Shown here: positions 12,501 to 21,325 of the stretch, piece by piece
How the letters are laid out: every line of letters starts with the position of its first letter
Numbering within the stretch: the stretch's first letter is position 1
Assembly: GCF_037975245.1 (NCBI RefSeq)
Contig: NC_092562.1
Coordinates: forward strand, 9,775,001 to 9,839,000
Source of the DNA: Apostichopus japonicus
Taxonomy: Eukaryota > Echinodermata > Holothuroidea > Aspidochirotida > Stichopodidae
DNA length: 64,000 nt
Direction of reading: 5' to 3'
Position numbers and translations under genes: made by a program
Notes under the pieces: generated by a model
The model's database searches: none
Seen by the model: the letters and a program-made list of their open reading frames with translations, nothing else
What the model was told of the DNA's origin: nothing

Positions 12501-13597
12501 GCTTTCAGTCGTGACTGATATCATTGATAACGGTCTCTTTTGGGATGTAAAAGAGATAAACTAGATGCATCCTTACTGCCGAGAAAGAAGATGAAGGCAG
12601 GAATAGATGTTTGAATGTGTTGATATTAAGAAAATTGAAATCTACACCTACCTCCGCCCCCCCCCCTCCCCCTTCCACAAATTCAGGGCTGGGCGTAGCC
12701 CTGCCAAATAAAAAATTATCTTAACATGTACCAAAAACTGTAAGAGAGTTCATTATGAACATGATTACCTCACAATCATCTTACACACTATAAGGCTGCT
12801 AGGTATAACTGAAGTACAGTACTGTTGTGTTACACCCCCATTGAGACAGTGTTTGGTATTGCTTTGCAGTTTAATTGAAGATCACGTAAACACGCTCAGG
12901 TATTGACATCACGACAACACTGTCATAGTGTGGTGTGTCACTTTGCCCATCTTTATAAGACATCAATTTAGACTAGATATCTGGAGGGGGGGGTGGTGCC
13001 TCTCAATTTGGGGGTCCTTATCCTTAGTGGTCACACCCTGATTGAGATGCTACACAAGTTCAAATGTCTCCTCCCACCCTCACATTCCCACCCCCACGTT
13101 CCCACCGACATATTCCCACCAACACACCACCTTTTGTAGAGCTAATTCTAGCATACACTACATGATGTGGGATGCTTTCATACATTATAAATAGAGAGTA
13201 TCGGTGAGGGTGCATGCTCAATTAATCTGATATGTAAGTGAATCGGACAGAGAGCTTAGCCACTCCTACTCCCCTTCCCCAGTTTATACGATCACCATGT
13301 CAGATTTGTAGCCCAACCAGGTGGTGACTCACTGAGGCATTTCTTTACTCCCAACTGAATATCAGAGATCACAGTTTTATTTTATGTTTAGGTTATTCCA
13401 CCTTTAATTTGTGCCGTCTTCTAATTTGTTTTCACTTTTTAAAAACACCGTTTGATTGTTTCGTCTTCTCTTCTTTCACCCATCAGAAGTCCAATCCGTT
13501 TCCATTTGCTCAAGCATCTGCAGAACTGCAGCAGATGTTGGGAATGACCCCTCCAGGCCAGAACTCCCAGCCACAAGCACCAAACGAGTGGCACTGA
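449..13597 (+). CDS. TUT4/TUT7-like: Terminal uridylyltransferase TUT4/TUT7-like, C-terminal half (11 exons; 5' partial)
   Basis: Family role: TUT4/TUT7 add uridines to RNA 3' ends, including pre-let-7 and short-poly(A) mRNAs, in the cytoplasm. Exons: 449-545, 1035-1225, 1629-1880, 2592-2705, 3761-3838, 4729-4960, 7061-7149, 8295-8445, 9202-9623, 11655-12485, 13487-13597. All introns are GT-AG, phases agree, and the exons total 2568 nt (855 codons plus stop). Visible domains in order: nucleotidyltransferase core (GSS...GFG with SDLDIC, third acidic residue in LEGDISLYN), PAP-associated domain (DASRGSLSSYAYILM; EDPFDLDHNLG), one CCHC knuckle, a Lys/Pro/Thr-rich linker, and a Pro/Gln-rich tail. 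Vertebrate TUT4/7 have a further CCHC knuckle after this one; none is seen here. The N-terminal half, including the inactive first transferase module, lies outside the window. TUT4 and TUT7 cannot be told apart; this may be the single pre-duplication gene. Confidence 0.93.
1035..1225 (+). CDS. TUT exon: nucleotidyltransferase active site
   Basis: It lies between acceptor gattacag and donor gtgaga. It carries the pol-beta-type signature LFGSSVNGFGFQNSDLDIC, whose two Asp residues of DLD are the expected metal ligands. Both are intact, so the enzyme is predicted to be active. Confidence 0.93.
1629..1880 (+). CDS. TUT exon: third catalytic Asp region
   Basis: 84 codons, from acceptor ctctgtaag to donor gtaagc. 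It includes ITTAKVPIVKF and LEGDISLYNTLAQHNT. The Asp of EGDIS is the expected third catalytic carboxylate. Confidence 0.93.
2592..2705 (+). CDS. TUT exon: start of PAP-associated domain
   Basis: 38 codons containing DASRGSLSSYAYILM and PPVIPVLQE, very close to the family. Acceptor cttccag; donor gtaccg. Confidence 0.93.
3761..3838 (+). CDS. TUT exon: variable loop of PAP-associated region
   Basis: 26 codons, ending in NTWFFSDIRRL, which corresponds to the NAFFF/DK segment of vertebrate TUT4/7. Acceptor gacgtag; donor gtaagt. Confidence 0.87.
4015..4359. mobile_element. TTAA-flanked MITE, copy 1
   Basis: A non-coding element of about 337 bp between TTAA at 4015-4018 and TTAA at 4356-4359. 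Its imperfect terminal inverted repeats (aggcattgaagactcg and cgagtcttcacaccct) fit a piggyBac- or Kolobok-type non-autonomous element. Similar copies occur at 22533-22872 and 30386-31384. Confidence 0.75.
4729..4960 (+). CDS. TUT exon: PAP-associated domain core
   Basis: It encodes the ELWLSFLRFYTEQFDW and FAIEDPFDLDHNLGGALSRK blocks that are diagnostic of the second catalytic module of TUT4/7. It ends in phase 1 before gtaagt. Confidence 0.93.
6444..6482. repeat. 25-bp palindrome flanked by 7-bp direct repeats
   Basis: Perfect 9-bp arms cagggagtt and aactccctg surround a 7-bp spacer (6451-6475). gttgtac lies directly on both sides (6444-6450 and 6476-6482). It looks like two fused transposon ends with a target duplication. 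It is intronic in TUT. Confidence 0.6.
7061..7149 (+). CDS. TUT exon: end of catalytic module
   Basis: It completes a codon with the previous exon and reads ANYIMLIFRKGRERFGTP, matching the helix that closes the catalytic module. Acceptor ctttgcag; donor gtaagt. Confidence 0.9.
8295..8445 (+). CDS. TUT exon: CCHC zinc knuckle
   Basis: It encodes LTDGQQPPNDRGCRICGKIG followed by HYVKDCP, a C-x2-C-x4-H-x4-C knuckle in the position of the RNA-binding knuckle after the catalytic module. Acceptor tccacag; donor gtgagt. Confidence 0.93.
8500..8915 (-). pseudogene. 5'-truncated non-LTR retrotransposon (LINE) reverse transcriptase tail
   Basis: The - strand reads through motifs typical of the C-terminal part of LINE endonuclease-reverse transcriptase ORFs: IDTSQRRLLRNILKIRW, then NRRLRFFSHVAKLQEDDPAK, then ALREALRHTAKPVGRP. 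Only this end is present, as expected from 5' truncation during target-primed insertion. In-frame stops show it is dead. It sits in the TUT intron after the zinc-knuckle exon, opposite to the gene. Confidence 0.7.
9202..9623 (+). CDS. TUT exon: Lys/Pro/Thr/Glu-rich linker
   Basis: Low-complexity charged linker with EKPTTEKPTTEKPS repeats. Acceptor cccattag; the natural donor is taken as gttagt at 9624 because it is phase-compatible with the next exon. The last 14 nt and this donor are repeated downstream in a 63-bp minisatellite, so the true 3' end of this exon is ambiguous. Confidence 0.82.
9610..10480 (+). repeat. 63-bp minisatellite (about 14 copies) across a TUT exon-intron border
   Basis: Thirteen full 63-bp units begin every 63 bp from 9612 to 10431, and a fourteenth is partial. 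Each unit combines about 14 nt matching the exon end (tcacaaccagtcag) with about 49 nt of intron that starts gttagtag. Eleven copies keep the cag|gttagt donor; copies 9, 12 and 13 change it to cacttt or cattttt-like forms without GT. As 63 is a multiple of three and the unit has no stop, the array stays open in the exon's frame to a stop near 10530. Confidence 0.95.
11405..11540. repeat. ATT-rich simple repeat
   Basis: Imperfect attattaaat/attattaag repeats in the TUT intron before the Pro-rich exon. Confidence 0.85.
11655..12485 (+). CDS. TUT exon: Pro/Gln/Met-rich tail
   Basis: 277 codons of Pro-rich, probably disordered sequence with TPPLQAGTPTRQM repeats. It lies between acceptor cattgtag and donor gtgaga. 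If intron 10 is retained, the frame runs 11 more codons to TGA at 12516-12518. Confidence 0.88.
12026..12160 (+). repeat. 42-bp coding repeat in TUT tail
   Basis: About three near-identical 42-bp (14-codon) units encode GTPTRQMSTPPLQA-type repeats inside the Pro-rich exon. The frame is kept, so length changes would alter only the disordered tail. Confidence 0.85.
13487..13597 (+). CDS. TUT terminal exon
   Basis: 36 codons plus TGA at 13595-13597, after acceptor cccatcag. Gln/Pro-rich, ending APNEWH. Its frame continues the previous exon in phase 0. Confidence 0.88.
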   Translation, partial: KSNPFPFAQASAELQQMLGMTPPGQNSQPQAPNEWH

Positions 13598-14422
13598 ATG
13601 ATCCCCATCGAGGTGGCTCAGCCTAGATATGTCAACATTTTAACTGCATCGATTCCGAGGAAGAAACCAAATCAGTGCTGAATAATTTTATCTGCTGATC
13701 TTGGAAGCAGCTCCACATGCATTGAGCACAGTTGTTTCCTGCCAAGGGGGTGAAATCAAGAGGAGATGGAAAGTGTTTCTAACTGATGAGGGGTCGGTTG
13801 TAACTGTTGGACCTGTTGAGTCACAAGTCAATATCGTGCGCTCAGAGTACAGTGAAATCCGATTGTGCTATTTTGTATTCATTATTCTCATTCATGAAAC
13901 ACACAGCACTGATGCCCTTCAATTGTCAGAGATGATTTCATCTGCAAACATTTTTCATGGAATATCTAGAAGACCTTTCCATTTAATGTCAGTAATTGAT
14001 GCATAGAATGTCGGTGCACTTCCATTTCAAGATGGTATTTTGTGTATCTGGAATTGTGGGATAATCATCTTATGGTTTTGGTCTGTGCTCAGATTTGTGT
14101 TTTAACATTTTTAATCCTGACTTCATAAAGGCAAATGTATGTATCCATGGTTCAGAGGTCATTCTCAAAACTTTTAATTGTTTTGTTTTTCAATTTTGCT
14201 TGTCAACATCTTCCACTTTTTGCCAACCATTTCTACATCATTGGTTTTTAGTGTTTGAACTCGCCTATTCTTCTTATTGACATGCTGATTTAATTTACTT
14301 AGGTGGGAGGGGATATTCCTATGCCAATAAAAATGGTTAATAAAGTATTATGAAAAACAAAATTCATTAAATGTCAGTTTTGGTGACTTCATCGTTTGAA
14401 TTTTTCCAATTTCTGAAATAAA
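13598..14422 (+). terminator. TUT 3' UTR with candidate poly(A) signals
   Basis: AT-rich sequence without a convincing ORF follows the stop. AATAAA hexamers occur at 14326-14331, 14339-14344 and 14417-14422; the first two are the likeliest cleavage signals. Confidence 0.6.
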
Positions 14423-15358
14423 CGAATCATGTTATTGTGATACAAAGAACAAAAGAAATTGGGAGTTCGTTAAAACATTTGCCTATTAATTGGTAATTTA
14501 CAGTTTGTTAATAGTTTCCACTTTACAGAATTTGTTCGTCCAGACACTTTTGTGTAAGCGTTAGTCATGCAAAGAAAATAATCAGCCAGTTGGCCAAATT
14601 TCTCTGAAATTTGCCATTTATTTTCCTCCTTTTCGCTTATTTCAAATAGAAAACAGAATAGTAATTTTGATGGTCTTTATCATCATTAATTAATGAAGAT
14701 CAGCTAATAAAAAATCTGGTGCCATGTCACATTCGCTTTGGTGGTTGTTAGATGGTTTGTGTGCATATTGTAAAAATAGAAAGTCTCATAGTGACATCAG
14801 CGATATTGAAAATGTTACATCAACATTTGGTTTTTAAATTATTTCAGATTTCAGATTTAATTTCACAGTACTTCTGGACACTTTTACATTATCTTATCCT
14901 CCATAATGAAAATTTTCATCAGCATACTCTTTGAATGATTGAAAATAATTGGAAAAAAAAATTAATAAAAGTGAAATAGATATTATTTTTGTAGTTGCTT
15001 CCTGTGTGGTTTCTGACTTTCTAATAGTTCAGCTCCTACGCCCAGTTACTGGGTTATCCAAGAGGCAGAGGAGGCAAGTTGCCTAGGTTGGGACCACCAA
15101 GGTCAAGGGGGCCACCAAGGTCAAGGGGCCTCTGTGAACACTTCTAGGCGAGACATGCCAAGATAGGTAGAATAGGCTATTGCGTAGGGCCCACCAAAGT
15201 CAAAGGATCCTCTTGGTCAAGGGGCTATGGTGATAACATCTTGTCAATATTTCCTATCTTTGGGTTGTACCTGCAAAGCTAGTAATAAATGTTACTCGCA
15301 GAGCCTTGTGTTAATCCGGCCGTGTCCTCACCCCCTCCTCCCCCTCCATCTGTCAGTG
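14423..15358. other. Intergenic, no gene seen
   Basis: AT-rich with no supported ORF. Around 15070-15270 there are short repeated phrases (caccaaggtcaagggg). A diverged relative lies near 21478-21545, so this is probably an old dispersed repeat. Confidence 0.5.
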
Positions 15359-16286
15359 ATAACATGCATGGGCGCAGATCCTGGTGGGGACAGCGGGACG
15401 CTTCCCCACCAACTTCAGTGGTGGGGACATGATATACTGTGTCCCCACCAAAGGCTGCATTTCAAATTCCCCTGTATTGAACTTTGGCGCAGTTTGATCC
15501 AGCATTGTGCAAATGACATGCAATAAAAGACGAGAATTATTACTATTGACACTTGGGCGTGACTCATTCTCGTAAATCCAGCAAGTTCTTGCACTGCTGA
15601 AAGATCATTCAGTTCCTTGAGGAGACTGAAGACGTGGTTACGTAGTACCATGAAACAATCAAGGCTTAACCATCTGCTATGCGATGTCCATAGTGAGATT
15701 CTGGACAGAATCGAACCACGCGTTATCGCGGAGAAATTCATCCACAACAAGCCAAATACACGGAGGAAAGTATTTGGATGCTTCTAATTATGTCTCTGAA
15801 GTAAGAATAAACTGGGCCTTACAACCTGCTACACTATAGTACACTTTTCATCGTACTGTGAGACATGAGCTTTCGAAGATGAATATACGAATATGCAGGA
15901 GCAGCATTCATATAACTCGATGTAACTTAATTATCACCAGTTCTCATTTGATTATATTTATCCACAGTTGTTTAAGCATTTGCAGCAGACTATAATTGTT
16001 TTTTGGGAGAGGACCCCAGACCCATCTTATACAAAAGTCTACTTGGATTATTTGTCTCCTGATTTTTTTTCTGCAGACACCCATGTATTTCCCCAAACTA
16101 AATTTCTAAGCCATGAGATCTAAAACTTAAGGAGGTTTAGGAGCATCATTGGGTCTGGGAAGTGTTATTTCTGGCGATTTGGAAGGTATATTTGCCAAAA
16201 ATTTCTTGTACACTAGCACCTCTGCAGAGACCAGACAAGTATCCCCACCATTATCCAAGACAGTTATCTGCGCCCATGATAACTTG
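15359..16286. mobile_element. hAT-like DNA transposon relic, 912 bp
   Basis: The ends are catgggcgcagat (from 15367) and atctgcgcccatg (to 16278). The flanking octamers ataacatg and ataacttg match at 7 of 8 positions, as expected for an aged 8-bp hAT target duplication. No transposase is recognised. It lies between TUT and LEPROT. Confidence 0.65.
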
Positions 16287-16335
16287 TAATTAACATCATA
16301 AAGAGAGGGACAAAGTATGTTGTAAATAGCCTTCT

Positions 16336-16725
16336 GAATAAGGTGACCAGACATCCTCATTTTGCAGGGACAGTCTCCGGATGATTTTTCATGTACCCTC
16401 CCCTGATAAGACCCCCTAGAACTTTCCCCGTATTTCATGTGTCATGCATCGTGGAACATTACAAGTCAAAAATTTCCCAAATTTGTTTATTTGAAGGTGC
16501 AGAGTAATTCCAATTTGTACAATAAATGCCAGTTTGTGGAGGATTTATCATTGAAGAATGGATAGTTGGCCAGCAACCTTGAAACAGCATAAAATATTGA
16601 AATGCCTTCAGAATCCCACCTGTCCCATAAAATGTATATTATAGATAGTAGATATTCCCTGATGTCAACATAAAAGTATCAATATCACGTCCCTGCATTG
16701 CCTGGAAAAGATATCGTCACCTTAT
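16336..16725. mobile_element. Short inverted-repeat element, possibly hAT-derived
   Basis: The ends ataaggtgac (16338 on) and gtcaccttat (to about 16724) are inverted repeats. The left end reads on into gaccagacatcct...gggacagtc, which resembles widespread hAT-type MITE ends. No convincing target duplication was found. Confidence 0.35.
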
Positions 16726-18839
16726 ATCAAAAATCACTTTCCCATGATCTATCCTGCACATTGTGGGGGAGGGAGAGGAGATGTATCCCTTTGTGAGAGA
16801 CTGGCTCATTGAAAGGAAATCACAGATTATGACTATTCTCGTTTGGCCCTCCTCTTTGCCTGCACAAAACGATGGTCAGAATTCCTACAATGTAACATGT
16901 CCAACCAATCAACAATACCAAAAGAAACTCTGGCTTCAGTGTCACATGGTCAGCCTCCAATGTTTCACCATGTGAAAAACTGTTAATTGAACAGTTCAGA
17001 AAAGTGACACACAAGCTCATACCCGGATATGGAGAAGGCTCTCCAAGTAACTGTGACAAAACGAATGTGTTCATACGGTGGCAGCACGCAAGTCTGTCAG
17101 CTTTGTGAATTTTCTGTCAGCCAGTTGGGACAACTTTCTAATATTAATGCCACTCTATACTGTCTTTTTATATCACAGCATACAGAAGTATAGACAGTAT
17201 GAGCAGTTCCTAACATTCATACTGCCCATTCTGTCAGTACAAGTGCTTTGAAGCATAAAATGTAGGTACAGTATGTAAAACAGAAAAATGTCTGGGTGCC
17301 TTCTTTTCCAGAGTACCTTAGGGGAATACTGAGGACCTATGAGAGACACTGCATTAATTAAACCCTGTTCAACCTATCCATCTGTCCTATAAATGACCCA
17401 CTCTACTAAATATCTTTCAGAGTCCTAAATTAATTCTTATACATGAGAAACTTAACTTCAAATAATTATGAACAAAAATGTTTTACTAAATAGTTTCACT
17501 TTACTTGTGATACTTTCTTTATTCCATCTCTACATAATTCTTACAAGATTGGACCTAAGATACCACACATCAACAAAAAAAATGTGTCTTTTCGCATTAA
17601 ATGTTAATAACATTGAGAATAATATATTAAGGATTTTTTCATAGTACAAAAAAAAAGGTTACCAGCATCGAATCTCACAAGCCCTGGCATTGCATGCACT
17701 AACAGGTAAAAGGGTTCTTTCACTACTGAATGTTAGCTCATTCCATTTGTATGTAACAATGTAACTAATGGAATAGCCCAGTTTAGACAAACCTAAATTC
17801 TAGTTTATTCCCAATCACAACTGTTAACACAGACCTATGCATTACTAACCTATTATCAAACCTCGGGTAGGTATGACACTCTCTGAAAATGTGGCAAGAA
17901 AGGTTTGGGCAATCTATGTGTTTTATTTTAAAGCTTTACAGAGTTGTAGGTCCTACTACTTTTTCTGAGTGATGGTGGAAAGTGGTATTGTTTATATCGT
18001 GACATAATTTTTCAACATTTCAGGACAGCCAATCAAACATTTTAAACAAAGACACAAACCTAAACTTCAGCTTTATTTTCAGCTTTATATAGAGATTTTA
18101 AAATGACAAGCTCCCTCACACAGCTAAGAAAAACGTCTTGCTCCCTTCGTGAGAATTCAAAATGGTGTCCAGTGGTTGCCATTTTGTAAATATGTGATGT
18201 CATAGTAAACAGCAGCAACATTTTCAAGGCCACAAGAAAAGGACATTTAACCTACTACTGTAGATGAATGTGGAATCTGAAGGATATTGTAGTGGTCATT
18301 CGTAACCTGCATTAACACAAGAATTGAACCATTTTGCTTATTTACTATGGCATAAGACTAGTGGTACTATCATCACTGGCTCTTTAATCACTTAAGTCAG
18401 ACCTCTCTTCCTACACAGGCATGCACACATTCAAAACTATCTTAAACTTTGAAATTGGTGTGACACTAAAAGTTATCACTTGTTGATTTACAAATTGACA
18501 TCGTAAGTCTTCCAGGAATGATACGTTACTATTCTGTGGGCTTACCCTAAATGCCCTATCATCTTATTAATTTTTCAAGCCTTAATAAAGGTTATTCATT
18601 GCAGTGCATATGCAAATCATTCACAACTTTTCTCAGTCTTGACATTACAAAGGACAACATCATAATAAGGATGAAGCTATTAGCAAACAAAAGAGACAAT
18701 GCATATATAGGAAATATATTTAAATTAAATTTTAAAAGAGCTCCGAGCCGGTTAAGAGCCTATCATTCAACACTTAACCCACCTATACAAAGAGAAAAAC
18801 ATATATAATTACTTCTGTATATAACACCTATTTGGCATA
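16726..18839. other. Intergenic, no gene seen
   Basis: AT-rich; the short ORFs lack family resemblance, and no RNA gene was recognised. It may include distal 3' UTR of the convergent LEPROT gene, which cannot be shown from sequence. Confidence 0.4.
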
Positions 18840-18843
18840 CATA

Positions 18844-18932
<89 letters not shown>

Positions 18933-18997
18933 ATTTATATATATATATATAAATATATATATATATTTATATATATAAATATATATATATATATATC

Positions 18998-19043
<46 letters not shown>

Positions 19044-19058
19044 TATATATATATATAC

Positions 19059-19090
<32 letters not shown>

Positions 19091-19114
19091 TTATATATAC
19101 ATATATATATATAC

Positions 19115-19181
<67 letters not shown>

Positions 19182-19211
19182 TTTATATATTTTTATATAT
19201 ATATATATACA
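18840..19211. repeat. Long (TA)n microsatellite
   Basis: About 370 bp of almost pure TA with scattered single substitutions. The apparent Tyr-Ile ORF on the + strand is simply the dinucleotide repeat and is not a gene. Confidence 0.98.
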
Positions 19212-19261
19212 CCATCATCCATTTTATTATTGTACACTACTTTGTATTTAGTCTGTAGCAC

Positions 19262-19876
19262 TTAAAGGGATACTCCGGTGGCAGACAATGTGACACCGAT
19301 ACCGAAAAGAAAAATATTCCACACTGTTATTGGAAAATCCCTTCTGAGTATTTTTGTCTAGAAATCAAGATATTGGTTAATTGCATGAAACCTATTTTGA
19401 CTGGCTAAACCCCTCAGGATTTTCCCTGGGGTTGACCACAGTAGGTGGTCTGGTCTATGACACGTCATAACTGCAAATGCTCTTCAAAAACTTTGGCTTT
19501 CCTTTCCTAATCCTTCTTGTTGATTTAACCTTTCAAACCAGACACATTCAGAACGAACTGAGCTCAATTTTCACTGTTCTTGGTAACTTATAATAGCATA
19601 AAATTGCCAGTTATTCTTGTAGAAAGATTTTTCTACTCTGACAATAAGTGAATTTAAATATTACAAAGAAAAGAAATTCAGGTGAATTGCCTTTAATGAT
19701 GACATCATTCACTTTGCTGTTGCCAGATGCAATTTTTAAAATACCACCAAATTATTTGAAAAATTCATATCGTTGCCATACAAAATGCTACCAAAATATG
19801 GTTTGGACCTATTGATACAGACAGTTATCAACCATATTTAATAAGCGACCGACTTCAGCGACCGGAATATCCCTTC
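19262..19876. mobile_element. MITE-like element with inverted ends
   Basis: The left end agggatactccggtgg (after TTAA at 19262-19265) and the right end accggaatatccct (to about 19874) form an imperfect inverted repeat. The right flank (tcag) does not repeat TTAA, so the boundary is uncertain. A diverged left end (aaggatattctggtgg) recurs near 37018 in the OMA1 intron. Confidence 0.45.
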
Positions 19877-21164
19877 AGACAGAAATATCTCCCACCAACA
19901 AATTTTTACAATGAATCCAAAACTTAAACGACAAAAATTTATCTATGTACAATAATCTTTCACAACTCAGCATCTTTTGCCCTTAAAGGTGAACTTTCAT
20001 CTGTAACTTGCAGGGTGCACATGGAATATACTGCACCTTCAAAGTAAGGATTATTTTTCAGACTGTTCCTTGGAATTTCATATTCAAATAAATAAAAATC
20101 TAAGGGAGAGGAGAGGAACAGTTTAACATCTTGTAAGGATGATCAGATATTTGCTTCCGAGCGTACTCCAAGGTTCGTTGTAAATATATTATTTTCAGGG
20201 GTACGCAATCACTGCTTTGAGAATTGAATTTTACATGACAATGGTGACTATTTGTTTTGTTTTTTAAGAAAAAAATTAATAAGATATAGGATAAAAAGAA
20301 ATTTGGTAAAATATGCTAAATTTAACAAAGCAGTGTTTCTCTTGTTAGCCCAATGACTGTGAGATCAAAAGTCTGTACGTGGGGCGTTAGGCAGATGTCT
20401 CTGCTGGTTTGGGTTAATTTTCCCTACAGGATTTACAAACCACTGCTTTTGAAATCTTACATTGGTCACTGTGAAGACAGTTACATACAGATGTCAGAAG
20501 AAAACTTGATATTCACCAAACAACTAAATGGTAGTACTACCACATGGCCATATGACCTTCACGTTACATGTCATGAGCAAAACTAATACCCAAACATGAA
20601 ATTTCCACAAGTTCTATATACAATCAGTGTTAACACATTGACTTGAGTATCCAAAGACAACTATAAAACTAAAAGTAATAATGCCTCATCTTACAATCCC
20701 AACAGGATCTTCAGAGATAATTCCGACATTTTTACAGAATAAACCTGCTAGCATTGAGACATCAGATTCTCTTACTTTAACACAATTATCTTTAACCATT
20801 TTACTCAGAGTTTCTCATTTTACTCTTATTTATTTCTCATATTAAAACAGAAGATATGGTTCGTTAAAAAGCATTTCAACCCTTGAAAGATTATTCTACT
20901 GTTATCTGATATGATTCTAAATGTGTTTGGCTAATACATCACTTTTTCGTCACACATTACTGAAACAGGATTTTATGAAGTTCTTAAATACCCAACGTCC
21001 TACAGTTTCACCGGGCGTCTTGCGATTCTGTTAGGGTTATATATTATATTATGGTGGATAACAATGGAAAAAGAAGTTTTTAGAAAGTTTGTGAAGCTAC
21101 CCTCTGTTGAATACCACAAACTACACAACAAATTGTCTGCTGAGTTGATTGCACGAGGTTGTTT
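19877..21164. other. Probable LEPROT 3' UTR / intergenic sequence
   Basis: No ORF with family resemblance on either strand. It lies immediately 3' of the LEPROT stop codon on the - strand, so part of it is presumably 3' UTR; the cleavage site was not identified. Confidence 0.35.
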
Positions 21165-21172
21165 TCTCCTCC

Positions 21173-21204
<32 letters not shown>

Positions 21205-21210
21205 CTCCTC
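21165..21210. repeat. (CCT)n/(AGG)n microsatellite abutting the LEPROT stop codon
   Basis: Imperfect cctcctctt repeats run right up to the LEPROT TGA (complement of 21209-21211). On the mRNA strand the 3' UTR therefore starts with a purine-only GAGGAGG tract. Confidence 0.9.
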
Positions 21211-21325
21211 ACCACATATGAAAATCAAAGTCATCATCCCGGTTAAAGATCATAAAGAAGATGAGAATAGTGATGAAACACCACGTATTACCAGCCATGG
21301 TAAGGATAGCAGGGACAATCTCGAT
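21209..21325 (-). CDS. LEPROT terminal exon (helix 4 and acidic C-terminus)
   Basis: 38 codons plus TGA after acceptor tccacag. It begins IEIVPAILTMAGNTW, aligning with the family's IEW...L.GNT block, and ends with the sequence DFHMW. Confidence 0.9.
   Translation of the reverse strand: MEIVPAILTMAGNTWCFITILIFFMIFNRDDDFDFHMW

Noticed and set aside
18849-19178. 109-codon Tyr-Ile repeat ORF on the + strand
   Set aside because: It is the translation of a TA microsatellite; the other TA frame is equally open, and there is no gene context.
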